From Symsagittifera roscoffensis (taxonomy: Eukaryota; Xenacoelomorpha; Acoela; Convolutidae): a stretch of DNA of 64,000 nt. Location: the NCBI RefSeq assembly GCF_963678635.1, contig NC_087067.1, positions 43,439,829 to 43,503,828 of the forward strand. The letters run 5' to 3'. The position numbers and the translations under genes are program-made. Positions 1 through 12,562 of the stretch are shown one piece after another. A model generated the notes under the pieces. It ran no database searches. It was not told where the DNA came from and saw nothing but the letters and a program-made list of their open reading frames with translations. Numbering within the stretch: position 1 is the stretch's first letter; each line of letters begins with the position of its first letter.

Positions 1-1384
1 AGAACGAAAAGAAAATTTATGGCAAGTGACGTAAGTAGTCAGAAAAGAAATTTTATCTAGGACACTTCTCATGGTGCAAATTTTGTGAAAATGTTGAAAG
101 GCAGTGAGATGTAGTACGATGCCATTTGTGAACACGTAGTGAGTTGAGGTGGAGTAGATAAATTTCATTTTCTTATGCGATTTGTAAGATTGATTACAGA
201 GAACTGGAAAACTACTTGACGATAACCCGGTGTTATGCGATCAATAGGGGCATTGATGGGGACTTGTCCGGGGAGTATGTGCCATTCTGCCAGATTGGCA
301 CAGCGCGACCTTCCGGCGACACGAAAGAAAACGAATAAAGGCCTTAGTGAAGAAAAATTACTGCGAAGGAGGGTCTAGATATTCTGAAAATTTGAATTTT
401 TAAAATTTCGATTGACGGGCCAATATTTCTGAGAAATACAAAAAGACGGCCATTTTGACTGAAAAGGACGAAAAAAAAACAACAACAAATATAGTGAGAA
501 ACGGTCGTGCGGGAACACGAATAAAACGGAGTCTCTTATCGTGGCAATAACACACGATAAGAACCTTAGCAGTGGATATTAGTGGAGAAGGAAGCTTCAG
601 TGGGGAGGGAATATATCGCGGAACCCTCCCGTGCCACAAATTGGGAGAGATAAGAGCGTTTTCTCGGGAAGATTACGGGAGCGGAGGCTTGGTCCCCCAG
701 AGACTGTTGTATGTGAAGGGACTATATAGAACTGACTTTGTAGCTACTTGGATGTCGTAGAACTTTGAATTAACACCGGTTTAATTTGTTATTTTAGAAT
801 ATGAGTAGCGAGAAAGAGGAAAGGGTCAATCCATCTTCAATGGATTTAATATAGAACTGTCACACAAAAACATTTTAAAATAGGGTATTCGAGCCGTGTT
901 TTTAATAGCAATCACGTAGTCTGAGGATCCGAGACTCAGCTATGTGGTTGTGTTCGCATGCAAACGAAAGCTGATCAAAAGTCGTTTGACTGATGGCCTA
1001 AAAATAGTAACTTTTTACTTAGCCCTAAACAGACCAGAAAACCAACTGGCAAGGTTGAGACGGTGAAAAACGAGTAGGATTAAGGTAACTGACGCCTGCC
1101 AGTCGTTAAAAGGTACTTTTTCTACGCTCCTTCGCTGTGTAGTATTTGGGCGAATGTTTCACATAGTAACCGAGGTTACAGTCAGCAGTCCCTTCATCAC
1201 AAATTCCAGTCAAGATCCTTGGAATTTTCTAGTTATGGAAGTGATAATGATAAAAAAAGATGACAAGTTTTGATGTCCTTACAATTAAAGTCGATACGGA
1301 TTACGTTTCTTCAATAAGAACACGCAGCTCGACACGAGAAAATATAAAATACAAGAGTAACAAGTAAAAAAATTTTGTCGAAAG
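1..1384. other. No gene seen; diverged repeat sequence
   Basis: No convincing coding exon on either strand. The stretch at about 840-1150 is a diverged copy of a repeat that recurs at about 3660-4110, 6280-6770 and 8690-9190; the shared phrases include 'accaactggcaagg', 'tttttctac' and 'gctgtgta'. Short open frames here lack any recognisable motif. Confidence 0.5.
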
Positions 1385-2030
1385 TTATTTTGTCATTTTT
1401 TTTCCGAGTACGCAAGCGGCGTTCCTAATCTGTATTGCCAGGGAGGCTCTCTGTTTTAAAAATCTGCCTGCTATGGGTTCCTCAGTGCATATGCTTAGGT
1501 TCTTACAAAGCTTGCTCAAAAATTTTTCTGTGCTGGGGCCGGCCGCGCCCTGAATCTCAAAAGTTAGTGGTTGAAAAAGATACCCATCATCTACTAGATC
1601 TTTATAATTGTCATTTTTTCGCTCTTCCGCTCCAGCGGCAGCCGCACCAGGGTTACAAACAGACCCTGCATTAATCACACAAGGAGCTAAGGAGTCTACT
1701 AACGTTACATACCACAAGAGCTGCTTACCAACAGCCAATCGAACGAGCGTCGAACCGTTTGGTCGCTTCTGATCCGTCCTGTAGAGGTGTCGTGGTCCTA
1801 AAACAAAAAAATGTGACTAGAAGATAAACTCTGCTTTATAAGGGCATTCAGGTTTGAAAGCCTAGAGAATCTCCCTGCACTTTTGAGGCGAGAAAGACTA
1901 TGCAAACTAACTTCGGTAACGTCTTTTCCGCACACGCATTTACGCCGTTCGCATATTTATGAGCCTAATCGAAGTCCTATTGCAATTCTGAGTTGTTGGT
2001 TTGACAGTTTTGAACTCAAATATTTGCACA
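1385..2030 (-). pseudogene. Retrotransposon ORF C-terminal fragment, copy 1
   Basis: The minus strand keeps an open stretch (about 1385-1738) reading like the C-terminal domain that follows reverse transcriptase in a family common in cnidarians, lancelets and echinoderms. Its marks are a W-V-T-vDSLAP segment, a GAAAAGAEERKNDNYKDL helix, a 'F.pltfEiqGaaGPs' segment, and a final block with ASLAIQIRNAACVLG. DNA at 1850-2025 matches the zinc-knuckle part of the second copy but is frame-broken. The polymerase part is absent. This is a dead, 5'-truncated fragment. Family identity rests on remembered motifs, so the exact retrotransposon clade is left open. Confidence 0.55.
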
Positions 2031-2329
2031 GGATGACGTTCATTGATTAAAAATGAAGTGCATGTAAAATGCTACCACACAATCAAGTTTCCATGGTAAT
2101 CAGAAGGTCAAAAATATCATAGTAACCGAGGTTACAGTCAGCAGTCCCTTCATCACAAATTCCAGTCAAGATCCTTGGAATTTTCTAGTTATGGAAGTGA
2201 TAATGATAAAAGAAGTTTTGATGTCCTAACAATTAAAGTCGATACGGGTTACGTTTCTTCAATAAGAACACGCAGCTCGACACGAGAAAATATAAAATAC
2301 AAGGGTTACAAGTAAAAAATTTTGTCGAA

Positions 2330-2985
2330 AGTAATTTTGTCATTTTTTGTTCCTAGTACGCAAGCGGCGTTCGCAATCTGTATTGCCAAGGAGACTCTCT
2401 GTTTTAAAAAGCTGCCTGCTCTGGGTTCCTCAGTGCATATGCTTAAGTTCTTACAAAGCTTGCTCAAAAAATTTTCTGTGCTGGGGCCGGCCGCGCCCTG
2501 AATCTCAAAAACTAGTGGTTGAAAAAGTTACCCATCATCTACTAGATCTTTATAATTTTCATTTTTTCGCTCTTCCGCTCCAGCGGCAGCCGCACCAGGG
2601 TTACAAACAGACCCTGCATTAATCCCACAAGGAGCTAAGGAGTCTACTAACGTTACATACCACAAGAGCTGCTTACCAACAGCCAATTGATTGAACGAGC
2701 GTCAAACCGTTTGGTCGCTTCTGATCAGTCCTGTAGAGGTGTCGTGGTCCTAAAACAGACGAAATGTGACTAGAAGATACACTCTGCTTTATAAGGGCAT
2801 TCAGGTTTGAAAGCCTAGTGAATCTTCCTGCACTTTTGAGGCAAGAAAGACTATGCCAACTATCTTCGTTAACAACTTTTCCGCACACGCATTTACGCCG
2901 TTTGCATATTTTTGAGCCTAATCGAAGTCCTATCGCAATTCTGAGTTGTTGGTTCGACAGTTTCAACCTTATATTTTTGAACGGG
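2330..2985 (-). pseudogene. Retrotransposon ORF C-terminal fragment, copy 2
   Basis: A tandem second copy of the fragment at 1385-2030, about 0.94 kb downstream and highly similar. Here the upstream part is open (minus, 2673-2966) and shows a zinc-knuckle-like CVCGKVV...HSLSC pattern followed by AGRFTRLSNLNALIKQ and RPNGLTL, as in the C-terminal region of RT-bearing mobile-element proteins. The downstream half (2350-2640) aligns with copy 1 but has changed frame. The 2030-2330 spacer repeats the 1160-1380 spacer, so the duplicated unit is larger than the coding fragment. Confidence 0.55.
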
Positions 2986-2989
2986 ATGA

Positions 2990-3660
2990 CGTTCAGTGAT
3001 TAAAAATGAAGTGCACGTGCATCGCGAACACACAATCAAATTTCCAAAGTTCACATCAAGTGAAACAATCGAATAACATCTGAAATATACAAAAAATCTC
3101 AAAAAACATTCAATGTAGAACGTTTTCGTTGCACCGACTGAAGTTTTTAAATCTGTTAGGAATGGTCATCACTTTCTGTCGATCTGGTGAGGTTTGGGTG
3201 GGCTCACTCAAAAGGGTGGGTACCTCGATACCTTTAATAGTCACTAAGTCTCCTAGTTTTAATATTTGGGGCAACATCTTTCAAAAAATTATACTTGAGT
3301 AAAAATTATATTTGAGCCAAAAAGTATACATCAGTAGTTTTTCGATAGCAAAAAAGAGTTTCTATTTGCTAATGGCTTGGGGTAGTCAGAAAAAAATCTT
3401 ATCTAGAACACATCCTCATAGTTCAGATTTTGCGCAACTTTTGGAAAGTCAGTGAAAACGTAGTACGATGCGTAGAGTATTAATTTTGAGAAAAATCAGA
3501 GTGAAGGATAAAATATTAACAGAGTCAAATGCAGCCGAAGGGTTAAGTGGCAAATTCAAATTGTTGACAAATCCGAACCCTGGAATTCAGAGATTGAGGA
3601 CGTTATCTTTCGGGGATTTTAGAATTGGCCGAAAGATTCAAATAAATCTAGAACAACATA
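2990..3660. other. No gene seen
   Basis: AT-rich spacer. A 65-codon plus-strand open frame at 3468-3665 has no motif and sits in repeat sequence, so I do not call it a gene. Confidence 0.4.
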
Positions 3661-4770
3661 ATTAAAGCCTTCTTACTAGTGCAATGACCTTAAAAGCTCA
3701 TTCAAATTCCGTTCAGTTCAGAGCATGAGTACTTGAGGGTTAGGAAACAGTCAAAATATCTCTGATGAATACGATCGGTATCTGTCCCTGAAAAAATTAT
3801 AAATTATGGTTTTAGCCCGGTTATTAAATGAAAGGACGTGAAATGTGCATGCGAGGCCCAGCTACCAGGTTGCAAATAAATATTCAACGACAGCTTAGAA
3901 GATTAATTCGGCTGATGGCGTAGAAAATTAACATGTCCTTTGACCCTTTAACAGACCAAAATTCAACTGGCTAGATCGAACCGGTTAAAAACAAGCAGAA
4001 TTAAAGTACCTGATGTCAGTCAGTCGTCAAGGGAACTTTTTCTACTTTCTGTTGCTGTGTAATTTCTGGGAGAAATTTACAGAGGTGTTTTATGGCGTCC
4101 CGGGTTGGCCTGTTTAAGGAATGATCACCAGGATCAGCAACCTCTTTACTGACGACACTCCGCTCCGATCAGATGCTCGATTTAAGTGCCCTATTGTCCC
4201 GTACTGGGCTAGCTGGAAACTTCACAGCCTCTGACAAGCTTTTTTCTAAATTATGATTTAAGAGTACGGGGGCCGGAGGCATACGTGGTAAGTCATCAAT
4301 TGATCTCTTCAGTGTCTCTGTTACCAGAAACAACGAAAGTGAAAGCGTGAAAATAAACGAAAATAACGAGTAACAATAGAAAAACCAAAAACAATTTCTT
4401 GAATTGAACAAGAACAAAACACGGTAAAAAACCAAAGAAAGACCACAAACAGTAAAAAAAAATAAATAACAAAATATATGTTGTTTCCAGATAAAATGCG
4501 GTTTCATATTCTGAGTGTTGTTTTTCAGATGAGTTTTAATTGTTTTTGACTGATAAATCAAGTGTCTTGATTTCATGTTAAGTAAGCTTTGTGGAAAAGT
4601 TTCTGAGTATTCAGGCACATTAATGATAGTTTTGCCAGTGCCCAAAAGTAGGGTACAGAGAAGTAACCACACGCAACAAGGATCTTCAAGAAAACTTTCC
4701 ATAACGACTGTTGGGTATCACCGAAGCAATTTTAGTATCATTCTGGTACTACTTCTGTAAACTTGAGTTA
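3660..4770. repeat. Dispersed repeat R1+R2, copy 1
   Basis: A composite repeat whose second copy is at about 8690-9900. Shared landmarks are 'gcatgagtacttgagggttagg', the 'aagtgccctattgtccc' phrase at 4190 and 9290, and a long A/T-rich segment. On the minus strand both copies stay open across the same stretch: 177 codons at 4169-4702 and 116 codons at 9444-9794, with a hydrophobic F/L/Y-rich middle. The aligned readings share blocks such as TIKTHLKNN/TVKTHLKSN. It may be a decayed membrane-protein ORF of a mobile element; no family recognised. Confidence 0.45.
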
Positions 4771-5159
4771 CTGAACAGTACATTTGGACCTGTCCTTTTT
4801 TACCCTCCATCCGTTGCAAAAATGTTTTTAGGAGCCTTAATTTGGATAATTAGGCAAAAAAATGGTATAGAAAGGGTAACTTATAATTAATACTGAGTTT
4901 TTTCCTGCTATAACTTAGTCGTTCTTAGTTTTTGGAGACAAAAACAAAAACCTTGTCAAAAAGGAGCCTTTTTTGACCCATTTTACCCATACTTCAGACC
5001 AAATTTTTTGGATATCCAAATTTTTTTATCGAAAAAAAGTGTCTGAGCAAATTAATTAAAACGTAGTTCAATCCCTGTAAAGAAAAAAGCCGCGCTGTGC
5101 TTTTTGGTTTTAATCAACCTATATAAAAAATGAACTGAGAAAAATCCTGAAAATTTTTT

Positions 5160-6400
5160 GCACTATAGAAGTGTTAAAGTAACGATTTCAGTAATAAAGG
5201 GTATGAAGGGTTCAGATCTGATAACTTTGGGCCTGATTTCTGCTTGTGAACTAATTTTGATCAAATGTTTTTGGGAATTTTAGTATTCTACATAGCTACC
5301 TTGCTTTTTTGGGTATTTTGAAGCGCATTAATTAAGTGTTGCGAAAGAAAACTGAAAAACAGTTTAAGTACTCAAAAAAATCAAATACTCAAAACCTTTT
5401 TTGCTACGAACTCATAGACTACAAGAACGACTACATGAACTACCATGAACGAAGGGTTGAAAAAACTTCTACTAGATATATTAGGGATGAGTAGACTAAT
5501 TTACTTTGACTTATATTTTGAGATTTGCAATTAACCTTGACATCTATTTTGTCTGTAACAGTCTGTGGTCTTGGTTCTCCACTATTTGCTTGAATTAAAC
5601 CTAGTGAAAAATTTTTGATCAGAAGTTGCCAAACTCCAGAGCTAAGAGATTAATTACGTTATCTTTCGCGGATAGTTGATTTGGAAACACGGTGCACAAT
5701 AATTCTAAAACAATATCTAGCGTTTAGATTGCTCCAATTCAGGGAAATTTTATTTTGTGAGATTAGATTTCAGTCATATTTCACAAACGCATCCATGCCG
5801 TTTAATAAAAAAAATGTCTGATTGTAATTAAAGCAAGGAATTAAAAATTCGATAGCGGTAGTTTGGTTTTGATACGAGAAATTGGTGCCCTCTAGGGGGG
5901 TAATGCTTAACTTATATTGTGTGTTCATATAGTGAGTAAAAATCTGAGTTGTAATCTGTAATATTGGCATGAGTTTTGATGCAAGATATTAGAGGATAGC
6001 GACGAATTGCAAAACGCCAAACCGGTGAGGCCTAATTGACCCGAACCGACCCATTCGAGGAAGGAGAAGACACGGTGATGCAACGGGAACTTCATGAACA
6101 CGAAAACATCGAAGGTCCGGATGATGATCATCGAAAAGCATCACGAAACAATGTTGTAAGAACCGGCGGCCTCGGAACGATGAGGGGTTACTACACAAAG
6201 ATTACTATCTGGAAGTTCATAGAAGTAAGAAACCAAGAGCGATCGGAAAAGATAACAGTCTAATTTTAACCCTTGATTTTAACCCTCTAATAACCTTTGA
6301 TTTTAGAGATTAAAGACGTTGTTATTAAGAGATAGTTGATTGGACGCCCGGTGTCCAATAACTCACGACAACATTAAAAAAGCCTTCTGACTAGTAACAT
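5160..6400. repeat. 1.2-kb direct duplication, copy 1
   Basis: Runs from 'gcactatagaagtgttaaag' to 'gactagtaacatgag' and is repeated at about 7075-8310 with roughly 1.9-kb spacing. It includes a plus-strand open frame at 6036-6263 (75 codons, acidic, EEGEDTV...HENIEGPDDDHRKA) present in both copies and, diverged and frameshifted, again at about 11160-11440. No protein family recognised. Probably one mobile-element fragment duplicated locally. Confidence 0.6.
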
Positions 6401-7074
6401 GAGATGAATAGCTGAATTTACAACCAGGAGGTGTTCAACTCAAAGCATGTGTAGTTGTTGAGGGATACGAAACAGTTTAACTCTAATGGATAAGATTTGT
6501 ATCTGTCACTAAAATAAATTATGAATAGTTTTTTATGCCCATTGGTTAAAATTACGTTACATATGAATGTGAGAACCACTTATCTGTTTGCAATTAAATT
6601 TTAGTCGCCTGAAAGGTAAGGTTCGTGCAGCTGATGGCCTAAAACTTGTAACACGTCCCTTAACCCTTAACGAGAACAAAAACCAACTGTCGAGATCAAG
6701 AGCATGAAAAACACGGAGAATCAAGGTATCTGAAGTTAGTCAGTATTCATGGAAGACCAAAAAAGTTCAAAAGAAATCACAAAACAGGACATGAAGGAAC
6801 GTTGAATATACTTCGACTAAACATTTTAGTGATAAGAAGACTAATTTATTTTGACTTATATTTTGAGATTTGCAATTAACTTTGACATACATTTTAGGTG
6901 TAACAATCTGTGGCCTTTGAAAGAAGATATCTAGAAAAAAATTGGCTGTCCACTATTTGCTTGAATGAAATTTATTGAATATTTTTGATCAGAAGTTGCC
7001 TTGAGCTACTGGTTTGGACAGCTTGGACAATCGCAAGACAATCAAATTAAGACCTGTCGCTCTACAAATTTTTG

Positions 7075-8310
7075 CACTATAGAAGTGTTAAAGTAACGAT
7101 TTCAGTAATGAAGGGTATGAAAGTTTCAGATCTGATAACTTTGGGCCTGATTTTTGCTTGTAATTTAAATGTGATCGATCCTTTAGGGAATTTTAGTATT
7201 CTACATAGCTACTACGCTTTTTTGGGTGTTTTGAAGCGCATTAATTGAGTGTTGCGAAAGAAAACTGAAAAACAGTTTAAGTACTCAAAAAAATCAAATA
7301 CTCAAAAGCTTTTTTGCTACGAACTCATAGACTACAGTCCTCTAAGAACCCTCCGAAAAAACTTAGGACATGAACGAAGGGTTGAAAAAACTTCGACTAG
7401 ATATATTAGGGATGAGTAGACTAATTTACTTTGACTTATATTTTGAGATTTGCAATTTACGTTGACATATATTTTGTCTGTAACAGTCTGTGGTCTTGGT
7501 TCTCCACTATTTGCTTGAATTAAAAAACCTAGTGGAAAATTTTTGATCAGAAGTTGCCAAACTCCAGAACTAAGAGATTAATTACGTTATCTTTTGCGGA
7601 TAGTTGATTTGGAAACACGGTGCACAATAATTCTAAAACAATTTATAGCGTTTAGATTGCTCCAATTCAGGGAAATTTTACTTTGTGAGATTAGATTTTA
7701 GTCATATTTCACAAAAGCGTCCATGCCGTTTAATAAAAAAAATGTCTGATTGTAATTAAAGCAAGGATTTAAAAATTCGATAGCGGTAGTTTGGTTTTGA
7801 TACGAGAAATTGATGCCCTCTAGGGGGCGTAATGCTTAACTTATATTGTGTGTTTATATAGTGAGTAAAAAATCTGAGTTGTAATCTGTAATATTGGCAT
7901 GAGTTTTGATGCAAGATATTAGCGGATAGCGATGAATCGCAAAACGCCAAACCGGTGAGGCCTAATTGACCCGAACCGACCCGTTCGAGGAAGGAGAAGA
8001 CTCGGTGATCCAACCGGAACTCCAAGAACACGAAAACATCGAAGGTCCGGATGATGATCATCGAAAAGCATCACGAAACAATCTTGTAAGAAACGGCGGC
8101 CTCGGAACGATGAGGGGTTACTACACAAAGATTACTACCTGGAAGTTCATAGAAGTCAGAAACCAAGAGCGATCGGAAAAGATAACAGTCTAATTTTAAC
8201 CCTTGATTTTAGAGATTAAAGACGTTATTTTTAGGACATAGTTGATTGGAAGCCCGGTGTCCAATAACTCTTAGTCAACATTAAAAAAGCCTTCTTACCA
8301 GTAACATGAG
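7075..8310. repeat. 1.2-kb direct duplication, copy 2
   Basis: Second copy of 5160-6400. The acidic 75-codon open frame recurs at 7966-8193 with about ten residue changes and no stop. The copy is cut at about 8305, where an unrelated segment (8310-8690) separates it from the R1 sequence that follows directly in the first copy. Confidence 0.6.
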
Positions 8311-8635
8311 CTGAATATGACTTACACCTGAAGTAAAGTGGGAATCATTGATGATTTGCCTGTTGAACAAGCTGCAAGACAATTTGATCCAAGGATCGTT
8401 TTTCTGAGTACAGGTCCCCTAAACTCGGAAACAAGCGCGCAGGTGCCGACTTCATGAAAAGCAACGTGACCCACTGGAACGTAATTATCCGAAATCTAGT
8501 CAAAAGAACCACACATGAATTCAGGCTCTTGGGCATGGAAGCTATTCCGCGTATGAGCGATCATCATAGCCTCCGCAGAGATGAGATAGTCAAAAGTGAT
8601 AACGACCAGTCACTCACTTGAGAGGAAATTGTCCC
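8310..8635 (+). pseudogene. Broken coding-like fragment, second copy at 13.2 kb
   Basis: The segment starting 'atatgacttacacctgaag' recurs at 13203-13410. In both, the plus strand reads a protein-like stretch (KVGIIDDL, QFDPRIVFLST, NPETSAQVPTS) that stops, and a following one in another frame (MKSNVTHWNVIIRNLVK, MEAIPRMSDHHSLRRDE). The copy at 13.2 kb has lost about 75 bp in the middle. A beta-strand ending in 'RIVFLST' plus a late 'DHHSL' is faintly reminiscent of SGNH-type hydrolases such as those in some LINE ORF1s, but no catalytic set is visible and I do not assign it. Confidence 0.35.
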
Positions 8636-8689
8636 GGACTTTGTTCAGTTAAACTTTTAACCGACTCCAACTGAGCCGGAAGGTTAAGT

Positions 8690-9900
8690 GGCAAATTCGT
8701 GACTTATCCAAACCCTTGATTTCAGATATTTAGAACGGTATCTTTCGGGGATTTTGAATTGGAAGCCAGGTGCCAAAAACTAAAAAATAACATTAAAAAA
8801 GTCTTCCCACTACTATTATGAGCTGAAAAAATGAATTTACAACCGGGAGGTGTTCAACTCAAAGCATGAGTAGTTGAGGGATAGGAAAGAGTCAATCTAA
8901 CCCTAATGGATAAGAATTGTATCTGTCACGAAAATAAATTATGGGTAGTTTTTAAAGCCCATTGGTTGAAATCATGTAAAATGTGTATGTGAGAACCAGC
9001 TACCTGGTTGCAATTAAAGAATGGATGCCTGCTAAGTAAGATTTTTTTCGGCTGACGAGAACAAAATTCAACTGCCAAGATCAAGACGAGGAAAAACAAG
9101 CAGAATCAAGCTACCTGACTTCAACAAGGGACTTTTTCTATTTTACACCGCTGTGCAATATCTGGGCAAAAGTTTTATAGTTGTTTTTCTGGTGCTCCTG
9201 GTTGAGACTGTTTGAGGCATGACCATCAAGGTCGGCAATTTTTTTTAAAGCGAACACTCTGCTCCGAGCAGATGCTTGATTTAAGTGCCCTATTGTCCCT
9301 TACTGGGCTAGCTGGAAGGTTCGGACGCTTCGACTAGCTCGGTGTAAGTTTTTAATTTAGTTATGGTTGAAAATTCTTTGGGCTGGACTGTTAGGTGGGA
9401 AGTCATTCACCTACCTCTCTGGTGTCTCTGGTGCCAGAAACAACTAAAGTGAAAGCATGAAATTGAACGAAAATAGTGAATAACTACAAAAAACCAAAAA
9501 CTGTTTTTCTTGAACTAAAAAAAAAACACAGTAAAAAACAAACAAAGACCAAAAAAAATCCAAAAAAAAACAAAATGACAAAACAGTCATTGTTTTCAGA
9601 CAAAATACAGTTTTTTCTTCTAAATTGTTGCTTTTTAGATGAGTTTTTACGGTTTCTGATTGATACATCAGGTGTTTTGGTTGTTTGTTAATTACACTTC
9701 GTAGAGCGGTTTTTGAGTTTTTAGGCACATAAATGATAGTTTTGCTTGGAACCGAAAAGTAGGGTGGCAAGTGGAGAGAGGTGCTGCAACCCAACTGTGA
9801 TCAACAACCAAAACGACTCGTAGAAATGGAGGATTGAGGACCCTCTGAGCCAATTACTTGGTATGAATTTTTGGTATCCTCCGAAAAGGGACCCACCGAA
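8690..9900. repeat. Dispersed repeat R1+R2, copy 2
   Basis: Second copy of the composite repeat at 3660-4770. The minus-strand open frame at 9444-9794 aligns with that at 4169-4702 but is shorter at both ends. The left half also matches 6280-6770. Confidence 0.5.
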
Positions 9901-10631
9901 TCAATTTCAGTGCTCTAAGAACCCTTCGAAAAATTTAGGGTATGAACGGGAGGTTAATTGAATTAAGACCAGATATATTAAAAATTTTTATTTTGACTTC
10001 TATTTTGAGATTTGCCTTTATTTGTGACATATATTTTGGGTGTAACAATCAGTGGTCACTTAGAAGGAGAAATCTAGAAAAACAAATTGGTTCTCCACTA
10101 TTTGCTTGAACTAAACTTAGTGAAAAATTTTTGATCAGAAGTTGCCGAACTCCAGAATTAAGAGATTTGTTACGTTATCTTTCCCGGATAGCTGATTTGG
10201 AAGCACGGTGCAAAATAATTCTAAAATGACATGGTGCGAGAAAACACACATAATACATTTTTTTCTAGTAACAAAAAATAAATAACTTGACTTCAAAAAC
10301 CAAATACTCAAAAGCTTTTTTGCTAAGAATTCATAGACTACAGTCCTTTAAGAATCCTCCGAAAAAACTTAGGACATGGACGGAGGGTTGAAAAACTTCG
10401 ACTAGATATATTAGGGATGAGTAGACTAATTTACTTTGACTTATTTTTATTTTTTGAGAATTGCAATTAACTTTGACTTATATTTTGTGTGTAACAATCT
10501 GTGGTCAGTTAGAAGGAGATATCTAGAAAAACAAATTGGTTTTCCACTATTTGCTTGAATTAAACTTAGTGAAAAAATTTTGATCAGAAGTTGCCGATTT
10601 CCAGAATTAAGAGATTAATCACTTTATCTTT
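9900..10631. repeat. Nested fragments of the 5.2-kb repeat
   Basis: Two partial copies of the duplication at 5160-6400 lie here (about 9990-10240 and 10430-10630). Both carry 'ccactatttgcttgaa' and 'ttttgatcagaagttgcc'. No gene. Confidence 0.45.
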
Positions 10632-10927
10632 CCCTCATATTACTTCTTTCTCCTTCCTCCTGAGTGATTAGTACTGGGTCCTTCTCCGTGCTGGGTTTTA
10701 GCCTTGCACTTGACCAGTTTTGCACACAAGTCTTGCCAATCTCGATGCTTCTTGTCTAGCGTTTCTATCGTCTCCTGATTCTGGATTTTAATTTCGTCCA
10801 CTTCATCTTTCTTCATGGAAAGGATAAAAAGACATGTGAAAAACAGCTAATGAAAAGTCTTCTTTTCATATCTAAAAGATGACACCTGATGAATGAAGTT
10901 TTGGATTGTAAAAACTCAAAAGGCTTA
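10632..10927 (-). repeat. Left arm of a 0.3-kb inverted repeat, with 58-codon ORF
   Basis: Reverse complement of 12268-12538, about 90% identical by eye, with one ~27-bp insertion. On the minus strand the arm encodes an uninterrupted ORF (10816 down to 10640, 58 codons): charged, coiled-coil-like (MKKDEVDEIKIQNQETIE), then CAKLVKCKAK and a basic GGRRKK end. The right arm encodes the same ORF with about eight substitutions and no break. A pyrimidine tract and CAG lie just 5' of the ORF in the right arm, so this may be a last exon. Confidence 0.6.
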
Positions 10928-11463
10928 TTTCATAACGTACTCTACGACTACAAAACATATCATTATATAAAAAGTTATTTTTTGCGAAATGTTATTTAAC
11001 ATAAAACACACATAATAAGGATTTTTCTAATAACAAAAAATATATAACTTGACTTCCTATCTTAAAACTTAACTCCTGTTTCGAAATCAAACTTTAAAGA
11101 TAAACCGACTGTGCTTAGTTGTAATCTGTATTATTGACATGATTTTAGATGCAAGATATTTGCGGATAGCGATGAATGGCAAAACGCCCAACCGGTGAGG
11201 CCTAATTGATCCGAACCGACCCGTTCGAGGAAAGAGAAGACACGGTGATCCAACTGGAACTTCATGAACAAGAAAACATCGAAAGTCCGGATGATGATTA
11301 TGAGCGAGAAAAGCATCAAGAAACAATCTTGTAAGAAACGGCGGCCTCGGAACGTTGAGGGATTACTACACAAAAATTACTATCTGGAAGTTCATCAAAG
11401 TCAGAAACCAAGAGCGATCGGAAAAGATACTAGTCTTCTCTGTCTTATCAAAGTGAGGATGCA

Positions 11464-11655
11464 ATGAGGAATAGCTTCAGTCCTACTGAAGAATGTTTGA
11501 GTGCAAAGCAAAAACAAGCTTCTAAGTTTGAGGAGCGTCCGGCAAAGAAAACAAGTTCCCCGAGCCAGACAGAATCCCAACTGTCACTAAGTCAAGATGA
11601 GTGTAATCTAGTACAGCTTTATCAGGCTTCGGTTTTCAGGGATCGACAAATTTAA
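11464..11655 (+). pseudogene. Unrecognised S/Q-rich coding-like block
   Basis: 63 codons, Ser/Gln/Lys-rich (SPTEECLSAKQKQASKF..., PSQTESQLSLSQDE). It lies between the inverted-repeat arms and in line with further plus-strand blocks at 12128-12322, 12563-12871, 13608-13928 and 14106-14606. These may be pieces of one decayed gene. No domain recognised. Confidence 0.3.
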
Positions 11656-12267
11656 AACTGATATTATTCCAAAACGGTAGTATGTATGAAAAACACAAAA
11701 AAGCAGTATCCACCTCATGCGTGAGACCAATGTCGGATGAAATTGCAAAAAGACCAATTTCAGCTTTCGACAGGCTAATAATGTCAATGGGAGCACAGAG
11801 AAAAGGTGCAGCATAAAGCATCAGGCTACAGAAGACTGTGATGCCGTTCATTCTAGACATAACGCCAATGCTAAGATCGGAGAAGGAGATGACTGATGTA
11901 TTCGGAGACGTGATGGCAAGACTAGTTGAATTCTGACAAGTCAAATTAAGTAAGATTGACAGAGTAGATGAGGAAACCAAGACTGCTCAAGAGAGGTTGA
12001 GCATCAAACTTGCGAGATTGTGGTCGAAAGCGAAATATCAACAGGCAACGTTGACGCAGAGAATTGAAGTTATTTAGCCGCAAACTCACCTATCGCTAAC
12101 AGGGAGGCTGATATAAGCGAACAAAAGATGACAAATGAACTCGAGCGGCTCCTGAATGGGCATGACAAGATGAGCTCTCAGACTATACCGATCATGGCAG
12201 CCCGAATGGACAAAAAAGGATTGACTATTCAAAATTTCGATATGTTCTTTACCAGCAGTAATTGTAC

Positions 12268-12538
12268 AAGCCTTTTAAGTTTTTACAATCCAATACTTCA
12301 TTCATCAGGTGTCATCTATTAGCTGTTTTTCAGATGTCTTTTTACCCTTTCCATGAAGAAAGATGAAGTGGACAAAATTAAAATCCAGAATCAGGAGACG
12401 ATAGAAACGCTAGACAAGGAGCATCGAGATTGGCGAGGCTTGTGTGCGAAACTGGTCAAGTGCAAGGCTAAAGCCCAGCACGGAGAAGGACCCAGTACTA
12501 TTCACTTAGGAGGAATGAGAAAGAAGTAAAACGAGGGA
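12268..12538 (+). repeat. Right arm of the inverted repeat, with 58-codon ORF
   Basis: Plus-strand copy of the arm at 10632-10927. The ORF runs 12353-12529 and is preceded by 'agctgtttttcag' at about 12322, a good splice-acceptor context. The two arms are separated by about 1.34 kb of unrelated sequence. Confidence 0.6.
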
Positions 12539-12562
12539 ATTATATAAGGCCAGGTCAACCAT

